Positions 19,033 through 27,579 of a stretch of 64,000 nt of DNA are shown in pieces. Every line of letters starts with the position of its first letter. Position 1 is the first letter of the stretch. Source of the DNA: Vibrio sinus (lineage in GTDB: Bacteria > Pseudomonadota > Gammaproteobacteria > Enterobacterales > Vibrionaceae); NCBI RefSeq assembly GCF_023634645.1, contig NZ_JAMKMR010000006.1:186001-250000 (forward strand). The letters run 5' to 3'. The notes below the pieces were generated by a model. The model searched no databases. It was not told the DNA's origin and saw only the letters and a list, made by a program, of their open reading frames with translations. Both the position numbers and the translations under genes were made by a program.

Positions 19033-19980
19033 TCAATCCCAACTCTCTAACATATGTTTAAATTCATTTTCGATCGAACTCACTGGTTTCCAGCCCAGCT
19101 GACGCGTTGTATATGTGATATCAACTCGGAGCGAGCCGAACAACCGCTCAGCAATTATGGTTTTGCCAAGTGACCTTAAAAGAAAACTAACAGCATTAAC
19201 AGGAATAGGTATCAATCTTAGTCGAGTATTTCCTGCGCATGCAACATACTGTAGTAGGTCCGACGTGGAGAGGTCGACACCGTCGCTTACCAAAAAAGTT
19301 TGGTTTGCTGCCCTCGGATGTGTAGTTGTCAAAAGGATCAAATCCACTAAGTTTGTCACAGAAACAATGGATCGTTTGTTTTCAATGCCACCAAGTGGCA
19401 ATGGAAAACCGCGCTTGACTAATCTAGCCAACGCTTTCATATTACCTTTCACACCTGGGCCATAAACCAGTGGAGGGCGAATGATGACAACTTCTAGCCC
19501 AGTCTGCGCAGCAATTTGATGCAACCCTTGCTCCGCCTCCCATTTCGATAAACCGTAAGGATCCTCGGGGTGGACCACGTCATCTTCGGTAAACGCAGTG
19601 TACGCGTCAGTGCGTTCACCATTAACCTTTATCGAACTAATGTATACAAAACGCTTGACTCCGGCTTCCGCTGCACAACGAGCTAAAGCCAGCGTCGGTG
19701 TGACATTCGCCTTCCGATAAAGTGTCAATGAGTCACTCGCACTATCCTTCATTTGATGTGCGCGGGCAGCAAGGTGTATAACAGCATCAATACCACGTAA
19801 ATGGTCTGAAAGGCCATCAAGTTGGTCCGTTAAATCTGCTTGAATGTACTCAACGTGAGACATTGGCAAGTATGGGTAAGCCCCACGATAGGTCCCAATC
19901 ACCGATATAGCGTCTGACTCACAGCGTGCCAGCAGGGCTCGCCCAACAAACCCTGTCCCACCCGTTACAAATAACCTCAT
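19033..19980 (-). CDS. NAD-dependent epimerase/reductase, WbjF/WbpV-like
   Basis: Extended SDR enzyme. It has an N-terminal Rossmann motif TGGTGFVGRALL, the catalytic pair as YGLSK (Tyr/Lys, near residue 148), and RPPLVYGPGVKGN, a segment typical of WbpV-type UDP-4-keto-sugar reductases. In pseudomonads and vibrios, relatives reduce UDP-4-keto-6-deoxy-GlcNAc to UDP-D-FucNAc/QuiNAc for the initiating transferase WbpL. Here no WbpL or WbpM homologue is nearby. It overlaps the upstream glycosyltransferase by 4 nt (ATGA) and is the last gene of arm A. Substrate is inferred only. Confidence 0.75.
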   Translation of the reverse strand: MRLFVTGGTGFVGRALLARCESDAISVIGTYRGAYPYLPMSHVEYIQADLTDQLDGLSDHLRGIDAVIHLAARAHQMKDSASDSLTLYRKANVTPTLALARCAAEAGVKRFVYISSIKVNGERTDAYTAFTEDDVVHPEDPYGLSKWEAEQGLHQIAAQTGLEVVIIRPPLVYGPGVKGNMKALARLVKRGFPLPLGGIENKRSIVSVTNLVDLILLTTTHPRAANQTFLVSDGVDLSTSDLLQYVACAGNTRLRLIPIPVNAVSFLLRSLGKTIIAERLFGSLRVDITYTTRQLGWKPVSSIENEFKHMLESWD

Positions 19981-21224
19981 CTACACTTCTTCCCCGCATT
20001 CTCTCGTCCTGTTAATTCCAAAAACCAGTTTTCTAACTGTAGAATCAGACCTTCCCTACTAAACTCGCGTTCAGCATATAGTTTTGCATTGTCGGACATC
20101 AACTTTATTTGAAAGGGCGCCATCACAGACATTGATTCGATATTATCAGCTAGCCTCGCATAATCGCCGGAATCCGCTGTCAGTCCACACTGGGCCTCAT
20201 CTACCACCCGAGACCCCTCTCCACTCAACATTGTGAGAATAGGTTTTTCTGCTTGCATGTAAGACTGTATTTTCCCAGGGATAGTCTTGGAAAACGCATC
20301 ACTCTCTTTCAAGCTAACTAAAAGCGCATCTGCCTCTCTAAAAAAGTGAGGCATTGCTTCCAGTGGGTAGCGCCCCAGCAAAATGAGTGTGTTCTCAAGT
20401 TCATGTTGCTCTACCAGCCTTCGTATTTGGTGTAATGCACGACCATCACCCACGATGAAAATTTGAATATTAAGACCTTTATCTCGAACCTGTATCGCCG
20501 CCTGAACAATAGCAGGAAAGTCTTGAGCTTCACCTACATTACCCGCAAAAAGCACTTTAAAGGCCTTCGAAGTGGTCAACTGAGCTGGTAACTCCTGAGT
20601 ATCATCGGTTAGGATATGATCGGGCCAGCTAGGAAAGTACTTCACTTTTTCAGGTTGCCGCGAGTACTTCAAGATACTGCCTACAAAAGCTTTGGATTGC
20701 GCTAATACCAGATCGCAGCGACGATAAATAAAACTCACCATACTACCAATAGCTCTCAGCAGTCTCGGAGAACGGACCACTCCCAATGCCTGTAGTGTCT
20801 CAGGCCATAGGTCGAGTACCCAAAAAACAACTGGTGTTTTATATATCCACTTATATACCAGTGCGGGAAGGCAGACAGTTACTGGCGAAGGTTCGAAAAC
20901 AAACACTACGTCAAACGTCTGCTTTCTAAGTTTCCATAACCCTAATGTAGATGCGGATAGTACAAAACTAATGTAATTTCCAACCAACCTTACGGGGTTG
21001 TTTTTTCCTCGCAAGAGAAAGGGGATTCGTACTACCTGAGCCCCCTTAAATTCATCAAACTTTCCAGGTTCTGCGCGATACTCAGGAAAAAGTTCACCAC
21101 TTGGGTAGTTTGGTCTCCCCGTCAACACTGTTAGTTCGTGACCTTTCTCCACCAATGCGTTGCACAAATCGTTGATACGAAAATTCTCAGGCCAAAAGTA
21201 CTGAGTAACCACCAAAATTCTCAT
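19977..21224 (-). CDS. GT4-family glycosyltransferase, WbjE/WbuB-like
   Basis: GT-B glycosyltransferase of 415 residues. The N-terminal acceptor domain starts MRILVVTQYFWPENFRINDL. The C-terminal nucleotide-sugar domain contains VLFAGNVGEAQDFPAI, a glutamate-containing loop around FREADALLVSLKESDAF, and IPGKIQSYMQAEKPIL, the pattern of WbuB/WbjE proteins. Those genes follow the fnlABC trio in E. coli and P. aeruginosa O-antigen loci and are thought to transfer L-FucNAc. The gene lies 3 nt after fnlC here, which supports an L-FucNAc transferase role. That assignment is inference from context. Confidence 0.8.
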   Translation of the reverse strand: MRILVVTQYFWPENFRINDLCNALVEKGHELTVLTGRPNYPSGELFPEYRAEPGKFDEFKGAQVVRIPFLLRGKNNPVRLVGNYISFVLSASTLGLWKLRKQTFDVVFVFEPSPVTVCLPALVYKWIYKTPVVFWVLDLWPETLQALGVVRSPRLLRAIGSMVSFIYRRCDLVLAQSKAFVGSILKYSRQPEKVKYFPSWPDHILTDDTQELPAQLTTSKAFKVLFAGNVGEAQDFPAIVQAAIQVRDKGLNIQIFIVGDGRALHQIRRLVEQHELENTLILLGRYPLEAMPHFFREADALLVSLKESDAFSKTIPGKIQSYMQAEKPILTMLSGEGSRVVDEAQCGLTADSGDYARLADNIESMSVMAPFQIKLMSDNAKLYAEREFSREGLILQLENWFLELTGRENAGKKCR

Positions 21225-21227
21225 GAC

Positions 21228-22358
21228 TCAATACTTTTTCCAAACTACACGGCTTATATAATCTGTATAGCTATGCAGAATACGAACGACCTTATCGCTA
21301 ACATTTGGCATGGAGTAATCAGCAACTAGTCGGAGAGTTCGGGAAACGCCACTGGCCTGATTAGACAAAATATCTAATCCCTGTAGTACGCGCTCTGACT
21401 CCAGTCCCACCATCATAACAGCAGCTTCTTCCATTCCTTCTGGCCGTTCATGAGCTTCTCGTAGATTCAATGCCGGGAATTCTAATATTGACGACTCTTC
21501 ATTGATAGTTCCACTGTCAGACAATACTGCAAGCGATTCTAGCTGTAGCTTGTTATAATCACTAAAACTCAATGGTTTGAGCATACGAATGTTCTCATTA
21601 AACTGTACACCGCTCGCGTTAATGCGCTTTTGAGTACGCGGGTGCGTGGAAACAATAATTGGCAGGTTGTATACTTGGGCAACGGTATTCAACAAACCAA
21701 CTAGCTTACCAAAATTAAGGTCAGACTCGATGTTTTCCTCACGGTGAGCACTGACTACAAAAAACTGACGCGAAGTCAGTCCTAATTTATTCAGAACATC
21801 GGATCTTTCGATGGACTCTCGGTAATGAGTCAGGACCTCAAACATAGGGCTACCTGTTTTGATAACTCTATCTGGGGGCACCCCCTCAGTTAAGAGGTAG
21901 TCTCTCGCGATAGTACTGTAGGTAAGGTTAATGTCAGATGTGTGATCCACTATTCGTCGGTTTATCTCCTCAGGAACACGCATATCAAAGCACCGATTGC
22001 CCGCCTCCATATGAAAGGTTGGGATTTTTCGACGTTTGGCAGGTAACACCGCATGACAGCTATTTGTATCTCCTAGAACTAATAACGCATCGGGTAGGAT
22101 ATTATTTAGTACACGGTCTACAGCGATGATAACGTTACCAATAGTTTCAGCCCCGCTTGCCCCCGCTGCATTAAGGAAGTGATCAGGTTTTCGAATACCT
22201 AAATCATCAAAGAATATCTCATTCAATTCGTAATCATAATTTTGCCCGGTATGAACCAAGGTATGATCACAATACTGATCGATTTTAGAGATTACACGAG
22301 ACAAACGAATTATTTCCGGCCGAGTTCCAACGACCGTCATGACCTTCAACTTCTTCAT
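21228..22358 (-). CDS. fnlC: UDP-N-acetyl-L-fucosamine 2-epimerase (FnlC/WbjD/CapG)
   Basis: Last enzyme of UDP-L-FucNAc synthesis: epimerises C2 of UDP-2-acetamido-2,6-dideoxy-L-talose. It belongs to the non-hydrolysing UDP-GlcNAc 2-epimerase fold. Visible signatures are VVGTRPEIIRLSRV, HTGQNYDYELNEIFFDDL, GDTNSCHAVLPAKR, HMEAGNRCFDMRVPEEINR and SDSGTINEESSIL. The 376-residue length fits. Its ATG overlaps the fnlB stop (4 nt). With fnlA and fnlB next to it in pathway order, the product assignment is strong. Confidence 0.92.
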   Translation of the reverse strand: MKKLKVMTVVGTRPEIIRLSRVISKIDQYCDHTLVHTGQNYDYELNEIFFDDLGIRKPDHFLNAAGASGAETIGNVIIAVDRVLNNILPDALLVLGDTNSCHAVLPAKRRKIPTFHMEAGNRCFDMRVPEEINRRIVDHTSDINLTYSTIARDYLLTEGVPPDRVIKTGSPMFEVLTHYRESIERSDVLNKLGLTSRQFFVVSAHREENIESDLNFGKLVGLLNTVAQVYNLPIIVSTHPRTQKRINASGVQFNENIRMLKPLSFSDYNKLQLESLAVLSDSGTINEESSILEFPALNLREAHERPEGMEEAAVMMVGLESERVLQGLDILSNQASGVSRTLRLVADYSMPNVSDKVVRILHSYTDYISRVVWKKY

Positions 22359-23491
22359 ACAGGAGGCTCTAAATAAAAGGGGTCTAGTGGACAGGCATGC
22401 GTGTCCGGGCTTTCCGGGTCATATATTTCGTTGGCCCAGAGCATACAAATGAGTTCAGTTTTTCCAATGTTTGTCACATCATGAGTCCAACCGGGCACTG
22501 TCTCCACAACCTGTGGTTCGCCACCATCCGTGGATATTTCAAATTGGTCACCAGTTATGAGGTGACAGAAACGAAACTTCGCTTTGCCCTTGATGACAAG
22601 AAATTTTTCCGTTTTTGTATGGTGGTAATGACCACCGCGTGTAACGCCTGGCAGTGCAGTGAAATAAGAAAACTGACCAGATGTTTCCGTTTTGAGCATC
22701 TCAACAAAAACTCCACGAGAGTCAGAATTCTTCTTTAGTGGGTAAATGAAGTCATCCTCAGATAGATAACTAACATAGGTTGAATACAGTGCACGGGTTA
22801 GACCCTCACCAACAGAGTCGACGACTAAGTTATCACGTGATTTCCTAAACCCCTTTATCATCTCTGCAAGCTCGCCAACCGTTTGTTTGTACTCTGGTGC
22901 TACCTGTTCGTAGCTGAGTTCCATAGTTCTCGGTTTTCGTAGCAAACTCAAAAAATCTTCAATTAGATCATCAATATATACCAAGCGTATTACTGAACTT
23001 GGGTCATTAATCTTAATTGGGAGGCTTCGTGCTATATTGTAGCAAAACGTAGCCACTACGGAGTTATAGTTAGGTTTAGCCCACTTACCAAAAATATTAG
23101 GTAATCGGTAAATGTATATTGGGCATCCAGTTTCCCGATTTAAGGCCTTCAATGTACCTTCGGCATCGAGTTTACTGCTGCCGTAGTCTCCATCTCGATC
23201 TACTTGGATAGAAGAGCTATAGATAATGGGGATCGTCTTACCTGTCGCAGCAACAGCATCGCATAAAGCAGAGGTAAATCCCGAATTACCCTGGTAAAAT
23301 TCGTCCGGTGAGTCAGGGCGATTAACGCCAGCAAGGTGTACTACCCAATCAGCACGCTTGACAAGCTCAGAGAGCTCACTTTTACCCGAAGTCCGGTCAT
23401 AAGTGGATACGTCGATATCTTTCGACTCTTTGAGACGCACCACTAAGTTTTTACCGATAAAACCACTGGCTCCTGTCACTAAAATTCGCAC
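22355..23491 (-). CDS. fnlB: UDP-2-acetamido-2,6-dideoxy-hexulose reductase (FnlB/WbjC/CapF)
   Basis: Second enzyme of UDP-L-FucNAc synthesis. The N-terminal SDR reductase domain (about 1-245) has TGASGFIGKNLV and YGSSKLDAEG. The C-terminal cupin domain (about 255-378) has metal-binding residues in GVTRGGHYHHTKTEKFLVI and PGWTHDVTNIG. This SDR-cupin fusion is diagnostic of CapF-type enzymes, where the cupin handles C3 epimerisation and the SDR reduces C4. Overlaps fnlC by 4 nt and is 3 nt downstream of fnlA. Confidence 0.92.
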   Translation of the reverse strand: MRILVTGASGFIGKNLVVRLKESKDIDVSTYDRTSGKSELSELVKRADWVVHLAGVNRPDSPDEFYQGNSGFTSALCDAVAATGKTIPIIYSSSIQVDRDGDYGSSKLDAEGTLKALNRETGCPIYIYRLPNIFGKWAKPNYNSVVATFCYNIARSLPIKINDPSSVIRLVYIDDLIEDFLSLLRKPRTMELSYEQVAPEYKQTVGELAEMIKGFRKSRDNLVVDSVGEGLTRALYSTYVSYLSEDDFIYPLKKNSDSRGVFVEMLKTETSGQFSYFTALPGVTRGGHYHHTKTEKFLVIKGKAKFRFCHLITGDQFEISTDGGEPQVVETVPGWTHDVTNIGKTELICMLWANEIYDPESPDTHACPLDPFYLEPPV

Positions 23492-23494
23492 AAA

Positions 23495-24535
23495 TTACTC
23501 CTCAGGCGGAACATACTGCCCCAATTCCAACGTTTGTATGAATTTCAGTTTCCGTAGTAGCTTCTTCATACCCTCGACATCCAGGCGTTGCGTATTGTGA
23601 GAATTGTAGTCAGAGGAATGAGAAATTTTCTCCTCTCCCTGTTCAACAAACTTGCCGTAGTTCAAATCACGCAAATCCGGGGGAATACGGTAATAATCCC
23701 CCATATCCTGTGCACTAGCCATCTCCTCACGACTAAGTAGCGCCTCATAAAGTTTTTCTCCATGGCGTGTACCTATCACTTCGACGGGATGCTCTGGCTT
23801 AGATAAAAGATCTGTGAGTGCCTGAGCAAGCGTCGCAACCGTTGCGGCTGGTGCTTTCTGTACAAACATGTCACCGTTCTGACCATTTTCAAACGCATAC
23901 AGTACGAGATCGACCGCATCTGAAAGCGTCATCATGAAACGCGTCATATTTGGATCCGTAATTGTAACTGGCTCTTCTCGTCTGATCTTCTCAACAAACA
24001 ATGGTATAACCGACCCACGAGAAGCCATGACATTGCCGTATCTAGTACCACAGATGACAGTTTTACCACTATCTAAGCCTCTCGATTTTGCGACCATAAC
24101 TTTTTCCATCATAGCCTTTGAAATTCCCATCGCGTTGATAGGATAAACAGCCTTATCTGTACTCAAACAGACGACACGCCGAACTTCATTTGTTATAGCA
24201 GCCTCAAGTACATTCTCTGTGCCCAAAATATTGGTTTTGACCGCTTCCATTGGGTGGAACTCACAGGAAGGAACTTGCTTTAATGCTGCTGCATGAAAAA
24301 TAAAATCGACGCCACGTGTGGCATTGAGCACACTGTTGTAGTCGCGAACATCACCGATGTAGAACTTTATCTTGGGATTAGAATAGCGTTTTCGCATATC
24401 ATCCTGCTTTTTCTCGTCGCGGCTGAAGATGCGAATTTCACCTAGGTCGGACTCAAGAAATCGGTTCAAGACTGCATTACCGAACGACCCAGTGCCACCT
24501 GTGATGAGAAGACTTTTATTAGTAAATAGATTCAC
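23495..24535 (-). CDS. fnlA: UDP-GlcNAc C5-inverting 4,6-dehydratase (FnlA/WbjB/CapE)
   Basis: First enzyme of UDP-L-FucNAc synthesis: converts UDP-GlcNAc to a UDP-4-keto-6-deoxy-L-sugar. It is a 346-residue SDR with TGGTGSFGNAVLNRFL, a CLSTDKAVYPINAMGISK stretch that carries the M-x-x-x-K form of the catalytic pair usual for this group, and TMTRFMMT-like residues in NMTRFMMTLSDAV. The C-terminus (DYNSHNTQRLDVEGMKKLL) is specific to FnlA/CapE rather than PseB. PseB and CapE share the same C5-inverting dehydration, so this enzyme could also feed the pse genes, which lack their own pseB here. Confidence 0.92.
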   Translation of the reverse strand: MNLFTNKSLLITGGTGSFGNAVLNRFLESDLGEIRIFSRDEKKQDDMRKRYSNPKIKFYIGDVRDYNSVLNATRGVDFIFHAAALKQVPSCEFHPMEAVKTNILGTENVLEAAITNEVRRVVCLSTDKAVYPINAMGISKAMMEKVMVAKSRGLDSGKTVICGTRYGNVMASRGSVIPLFVEKIRREEPVTITDPNMTRFMMTLSDAVDLVLYAFENGQNGDMFVQKAPAATVATLAQALTDLLSKPEHPVEVIGTRHGEKLYEALLSREEMASAQDMGDYYRIPPDLRDLNYGKFVEQGEEKISHSSDYNSHNTQRLDVEGMKKLLRKLKFIQTLELGQYVPPEE

Positions 24536-24550
24536 CGAAAAACCAAACCT

Positions 24551-25663
24551 TTATGAAGATAATCTCTTTTCCATAATATCGCATAGACGCGGTATTACAC
24601 GATTCTTTTCAAACTCCTGCGCTAGCTTGTGAGCCGCACGAGCACATTCTACCTGTAATTCAGGCGTTTCAATCAAAGCCTTGAGTGCTTCGTATAGAGA
24701 TTCAGCAGAGCGAGGCTCTACTAAAAGCCCATGTTCGTAATCTCGCACAAAATCAGGAATGATACCAACTGAGGTAACAACTGGACACAATCCAGACGAC
24801 ATCGCTTCTATTAGCGAATTTGGCATACCTTCCTTCCAGGAAGGAAGCACGAATATGTCGGCACATCGATAATGCTCAAGTAGCTCATTGTCACCTAGCC
24901 ATCCCTGTAGCTTCACTTTCCCATTGAGCCCATGCCGTTCAATAAAGTCCAGAGCCCACTGTTTTTGAGTTCCATCACCAGCCAATAAACAGGTAAAACT
25001 CAATCCGAACTTCGCCAATTTCTCACAAGCTTGGAGTAATTCACGGACGCCCTTCTCAATTTCGAGCCAACCGACAAATGCGATAGTAGGCGTTGCTTTA
25101 GCCTCTAGAGCTTCCATTTTATCGTCTCCAAGCGAAAAGCATTGGTTGGAAGCAGTCCAGTTGGGTACGATATAGGTATCACTCTTCTGAAATCCGCCAG
25201 TACTTCTGGCGTAACGTTGCCACGTACGTCCTTGAGCCAAAAACACATCACCGCACCGTAAAAGTAACCGATGGATACGGCGTATGAATTTGCTGCGTGA
25301 ACTCGATTCGATGAGTGCTCCTGCCCTAGGAAAGAGAAATACCTTAGCCCCTACAAGCTTCGCAAACGACCCCATTAAAATCTTTTCATAAAAGCTCATG
25401 CCCGACGAAAAAAATAGTAGTACGCCATCAGGGCGATGCTTCACAAGTTGGAGTATGAAATGCAACAAACGCCCAACTGAAAAAAAACCTCTAAGCAAAA
25501 CGTTAGGTGGAGGATTAGTTCGTTGCGTAGAGTCTACCGTTAAAACATCGAAGCGCTCGGTAAATTCAGATTCCATCAACTCTTCACAGGAACGCGCAAT
25601 ACCTCCCACTACCCCAAATTCTCGAGAGCGGAACGAACCAACCACAATTACTTTGTATTTCAC
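24551..25663 (-). CDS. GT4-family glycosyltransferase
   Basis: Complete GT-B glycosyltransferase of 370 residues beginning at a GTG (25663). The N-terminal half has VGGIARSCEELME. The C-terminal donor domain carries IAFVGWLEIEKGVRELLQA, LLAGDGTQKQW and the signature FVLPSWKEGMPNSLIEAMSSGLCPVV with the E-x7-E pattern of GT4 retaining enzymes. Donor and acceptor cannot be told. It lies 15 nt upstream of fnlA and 8 nt downstream of a truncated glycosyltransferase, so it is within the same operon. Confidence 0.85.
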   Translation of the reverse strand: MKYKVIVVGSFRSREFGVVGGIARSCEELMESEFTERFDVLTVDSTQRTNPPPNVLLRGFFSVGRLLHFILQLVKHRPDGVLLFFSSGMSFYEKILMGSFAKLVGAKVFLFPRAGALIESSSRSKFIRRIHRLLLRCGDVFLAQGRTWQRYARSTGGFQKSDTYIVPNWTASNQCFSLGDDKMEALEAKATPTIAFVGWLEIEKGVRELLQACEKLAKFGLSFTCLLAGDGTQKQWALDFIERHGLNGKVKLQGWLGDNELLEHYRCADIFVLPSWKEGMPNSLIEAMSSGLCPVVTSVGIIPDFVRDYEHGLLVEPRSAESLYEALKALIETPELQVECARAAHKLAQEFEKNRVIPRLCDIMEKRLSS

Positions 25664-25671
25664 CGTAAATC

Positions 25672-26109
25672 CTACCGTAATACTGCAGTTGGACTAGCAA
25701 GCCGATTAGCCAATAAAGTACTGACATAAAAAAGTAATTTTCGGACACGAGAGGTTTTTGAGATCGAGGAGCTATATTCACATACTGTGAGCGCGGCTTT
25801 AGGTACGAATAACTTAGCGATAGCTGCGTAAAAACTCTGCGCATGCAAGGCGGCAAAGACATGATCGTACCCCTCTTTGTACACCTTAATCAAAGACAAT
25901 AGTACCGAAAAAGAAAAACCACTCCCTTTACGATCAGACCTGATTATACGAGCACCTGCGTTAGTAAAGTTGTCATCATAGAATCTATTGTTATCATATA
26001 CAAAAACATCAGTACTATGGCCTGCTTTGACAAACTCACATGCTAGATGAGCAAACAAGCGCTGAGCTCCACCAGAGCTTAGAGCATCAATTACTAACAG
26101 TATTTTCAC
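25672..26109 (-). pseudogene. truncated GT4 glycosyltransferase (N-terminal domain only)
   Basis: The 145 residues begin like a full GT4 enzyme (MKILLVIDALSSGGAQRLFAHLA) and continue through the acceptor-binding half to ALTVCEYSSSI, then stop with TAVLR just before the next glycosyltransferase starts 8 nt later. The whole donor-binding domain (about 200 residues with the E-x7-E motif) is missing. I found no continuation in the other two frames, so a deletion is more likely than a simple frameshift. It overlaps the end of the Wzy/WaaL-like gene by 23 nt. It could be a functional half-enzyme, but I think it is a remnant. Confidence 0.6.
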
Positions 26110-27364
26110 AGTTTTTCCTTTCAGAAATCACGAGCCCTACCAACACCGCCATTGCAAACCACAGGGTTTTAAGATACCAAATATTCATCAAGCTACAGAT
26201 AATTACAACTGGACCAAAAATAAGGTACAGGACACCTCCTCCTGACGAGAAATATCGAGCAGAAATAAAGGCAACCGAATACAACAGAAGAGCAACAATC
26301 GAGGCCGCTCCCAACAAGCCACCATCAATATAACTCTCAACCAAATAGTTATGAGCGTTTGGGAGAAGCAACTCATCTCTAACCCGATCAAACTTAACCC
26401 TGCCTACACCAAAAACCGGTGTGTTTTCAGACATATAATACGCCAACTTCCAGGTTGGAAGTCGTCCTCCCAAAGAGATTACTGAGCCATCGACTTTTCC
26501 TAAATCATGCTGGCGCTCGAATTGATCCGTATACACTTTGTCAGCATTGCCGTAAGCATTGTAATCCAACGACATCCTCTGACTTACCGAGACACCACCT
26601 ATGCCAATTAGAATTGCACTCGACAGCAACAATCCCACTGCGTACAAAACGATTAGGTAGCGGCGCGAGAACAACGTTCTCGCAGAAAATGTGTTTTTCA
26701 ATAATCCAGCGGCTGATACAAGAACAATACCGATCATTGCGTAACGAGTGCCCGTAACTGCTACAAGGTAAATGTTTAATGAAAGACACAAAAAAATTAA
26801 GAAACTGACTATTGCCAAGCTTTTCCCAGAAAAAAGGGTGAGTCGGTATTTTTCTGCAACAATATATATTAGAGCGACAGATATCAGACCTACTGCAGCA
26901 CTGTCATTTGGGTTCATTCCACCTAGAAAAGCTCTTAAACCATTCACACCATTCACACCGTTTGAATGAAAATACCACCCCGACAGAGATAAATAACCGA
27001 CAATAAAAGAAACCAATACCAAACAGAATTTTTTATCTGACAAAGTTGAAATTAAAACCGAAACAGAATAGAACACAACTAGATTAGACATTAGTACCCA
27101 TAGATATTCATCTATCGTACGACCGCGGAAAAGATCGATAGCTATTGGTGAAAAAAAGGCCAGCAGCACAAGTATCGGAAGGGTTTCTAGTTTTCTCACT
27201 GGCAGAAATAAGTACAGCAACAAAGTGAGCCCCCCTAAGAAAAACGAAGGTGTCTTGTCTAGCCAACCCAAATTGACCGTCGAATGATAAGAGAAGCTTG
27301 CTCCATAAAGTGCTATAATCAAGAACGAATAAGTCTGTATAGTATTGCGAATTGAATTCCACAT
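26087..27364 (-). CDS. Wzy/WaaL-family polysaccharide polymerase or O-antigen ligase
   Basis: Integral membrane protein with about 11-12 hydrophobic segments and one large periplasmic loop (about residues 260-345). The loop contains GGRLPTWKLAYYM, TPVFGVGRVKFD and LPNAHNYLVESYIDGGLLG, the R-x-x-W and H-N patterns typical of the Wzy_C/WaaL superfamily. Ligase and polymerase cannot be separated by sequence; as the only such gene here, a Wzy role is plausible. I chose the ATG at 27364; a TTG nine codons upstream (27391) is possible and neither has a strong ribosome site. The segment NGVNGVNG (26940-26970) is encoded by a 9-bp tandem repeat. Confidence 0.75.
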   Translation of the reverse strand: MWNSIRNTIQTYSFLIIALYGASFSYHSTVNLGWLDKTPSFFLGGLTLLLYLFLPVRKLETLPILVLLAFFSPIAIDLFRGRTIDEYLWVLMSNLVVFYSVSVLISTLSDKKFCLVLVSFIVGYLSLSGWYFHSNGVNGVNGLRAFLGGMNPNDSAAVGLISVALIYIVAEKYRLTLFSGKSLAIVSFLIFLCLSLNIYLVAVTGTRYAMIGIVLVSAAGLLKNTFSARTLFSRRYLIVLYAVGLLLSSAILIGIGGVSVSQRMSLDYNAYGNADKVYTDQFERQHDLGKVDGSVISLGGRLPTWKLAYYMSENTPVFGVGRVKFDRVRDELLLPNAHNYLVESYIDGGLLGAASIVALLLYSVAFISARYFSSGGGVLYLIFGPVVIICSLMNIWYLKTLWFAMAVLVGLVISERKNCENTVSN

Positions 27365-27579
27365 ATCGTTTATAAAATACCTATTGGTCAATGCTATATT
27401 TACTAATTTAACGGTTTGGTATAGCCTTTCAAATCTAAAAACCGATATTTTGAACCGAAAGCATCCGCGTAACGCGAAAGTGAACTTCTCGGACCGAAAA
27501 AAACTTTAGATTCAAATAACATGCTATATAGATGTTAAACCCACCTTTGATACCGACAATGTATGACTATCTAGAAACT

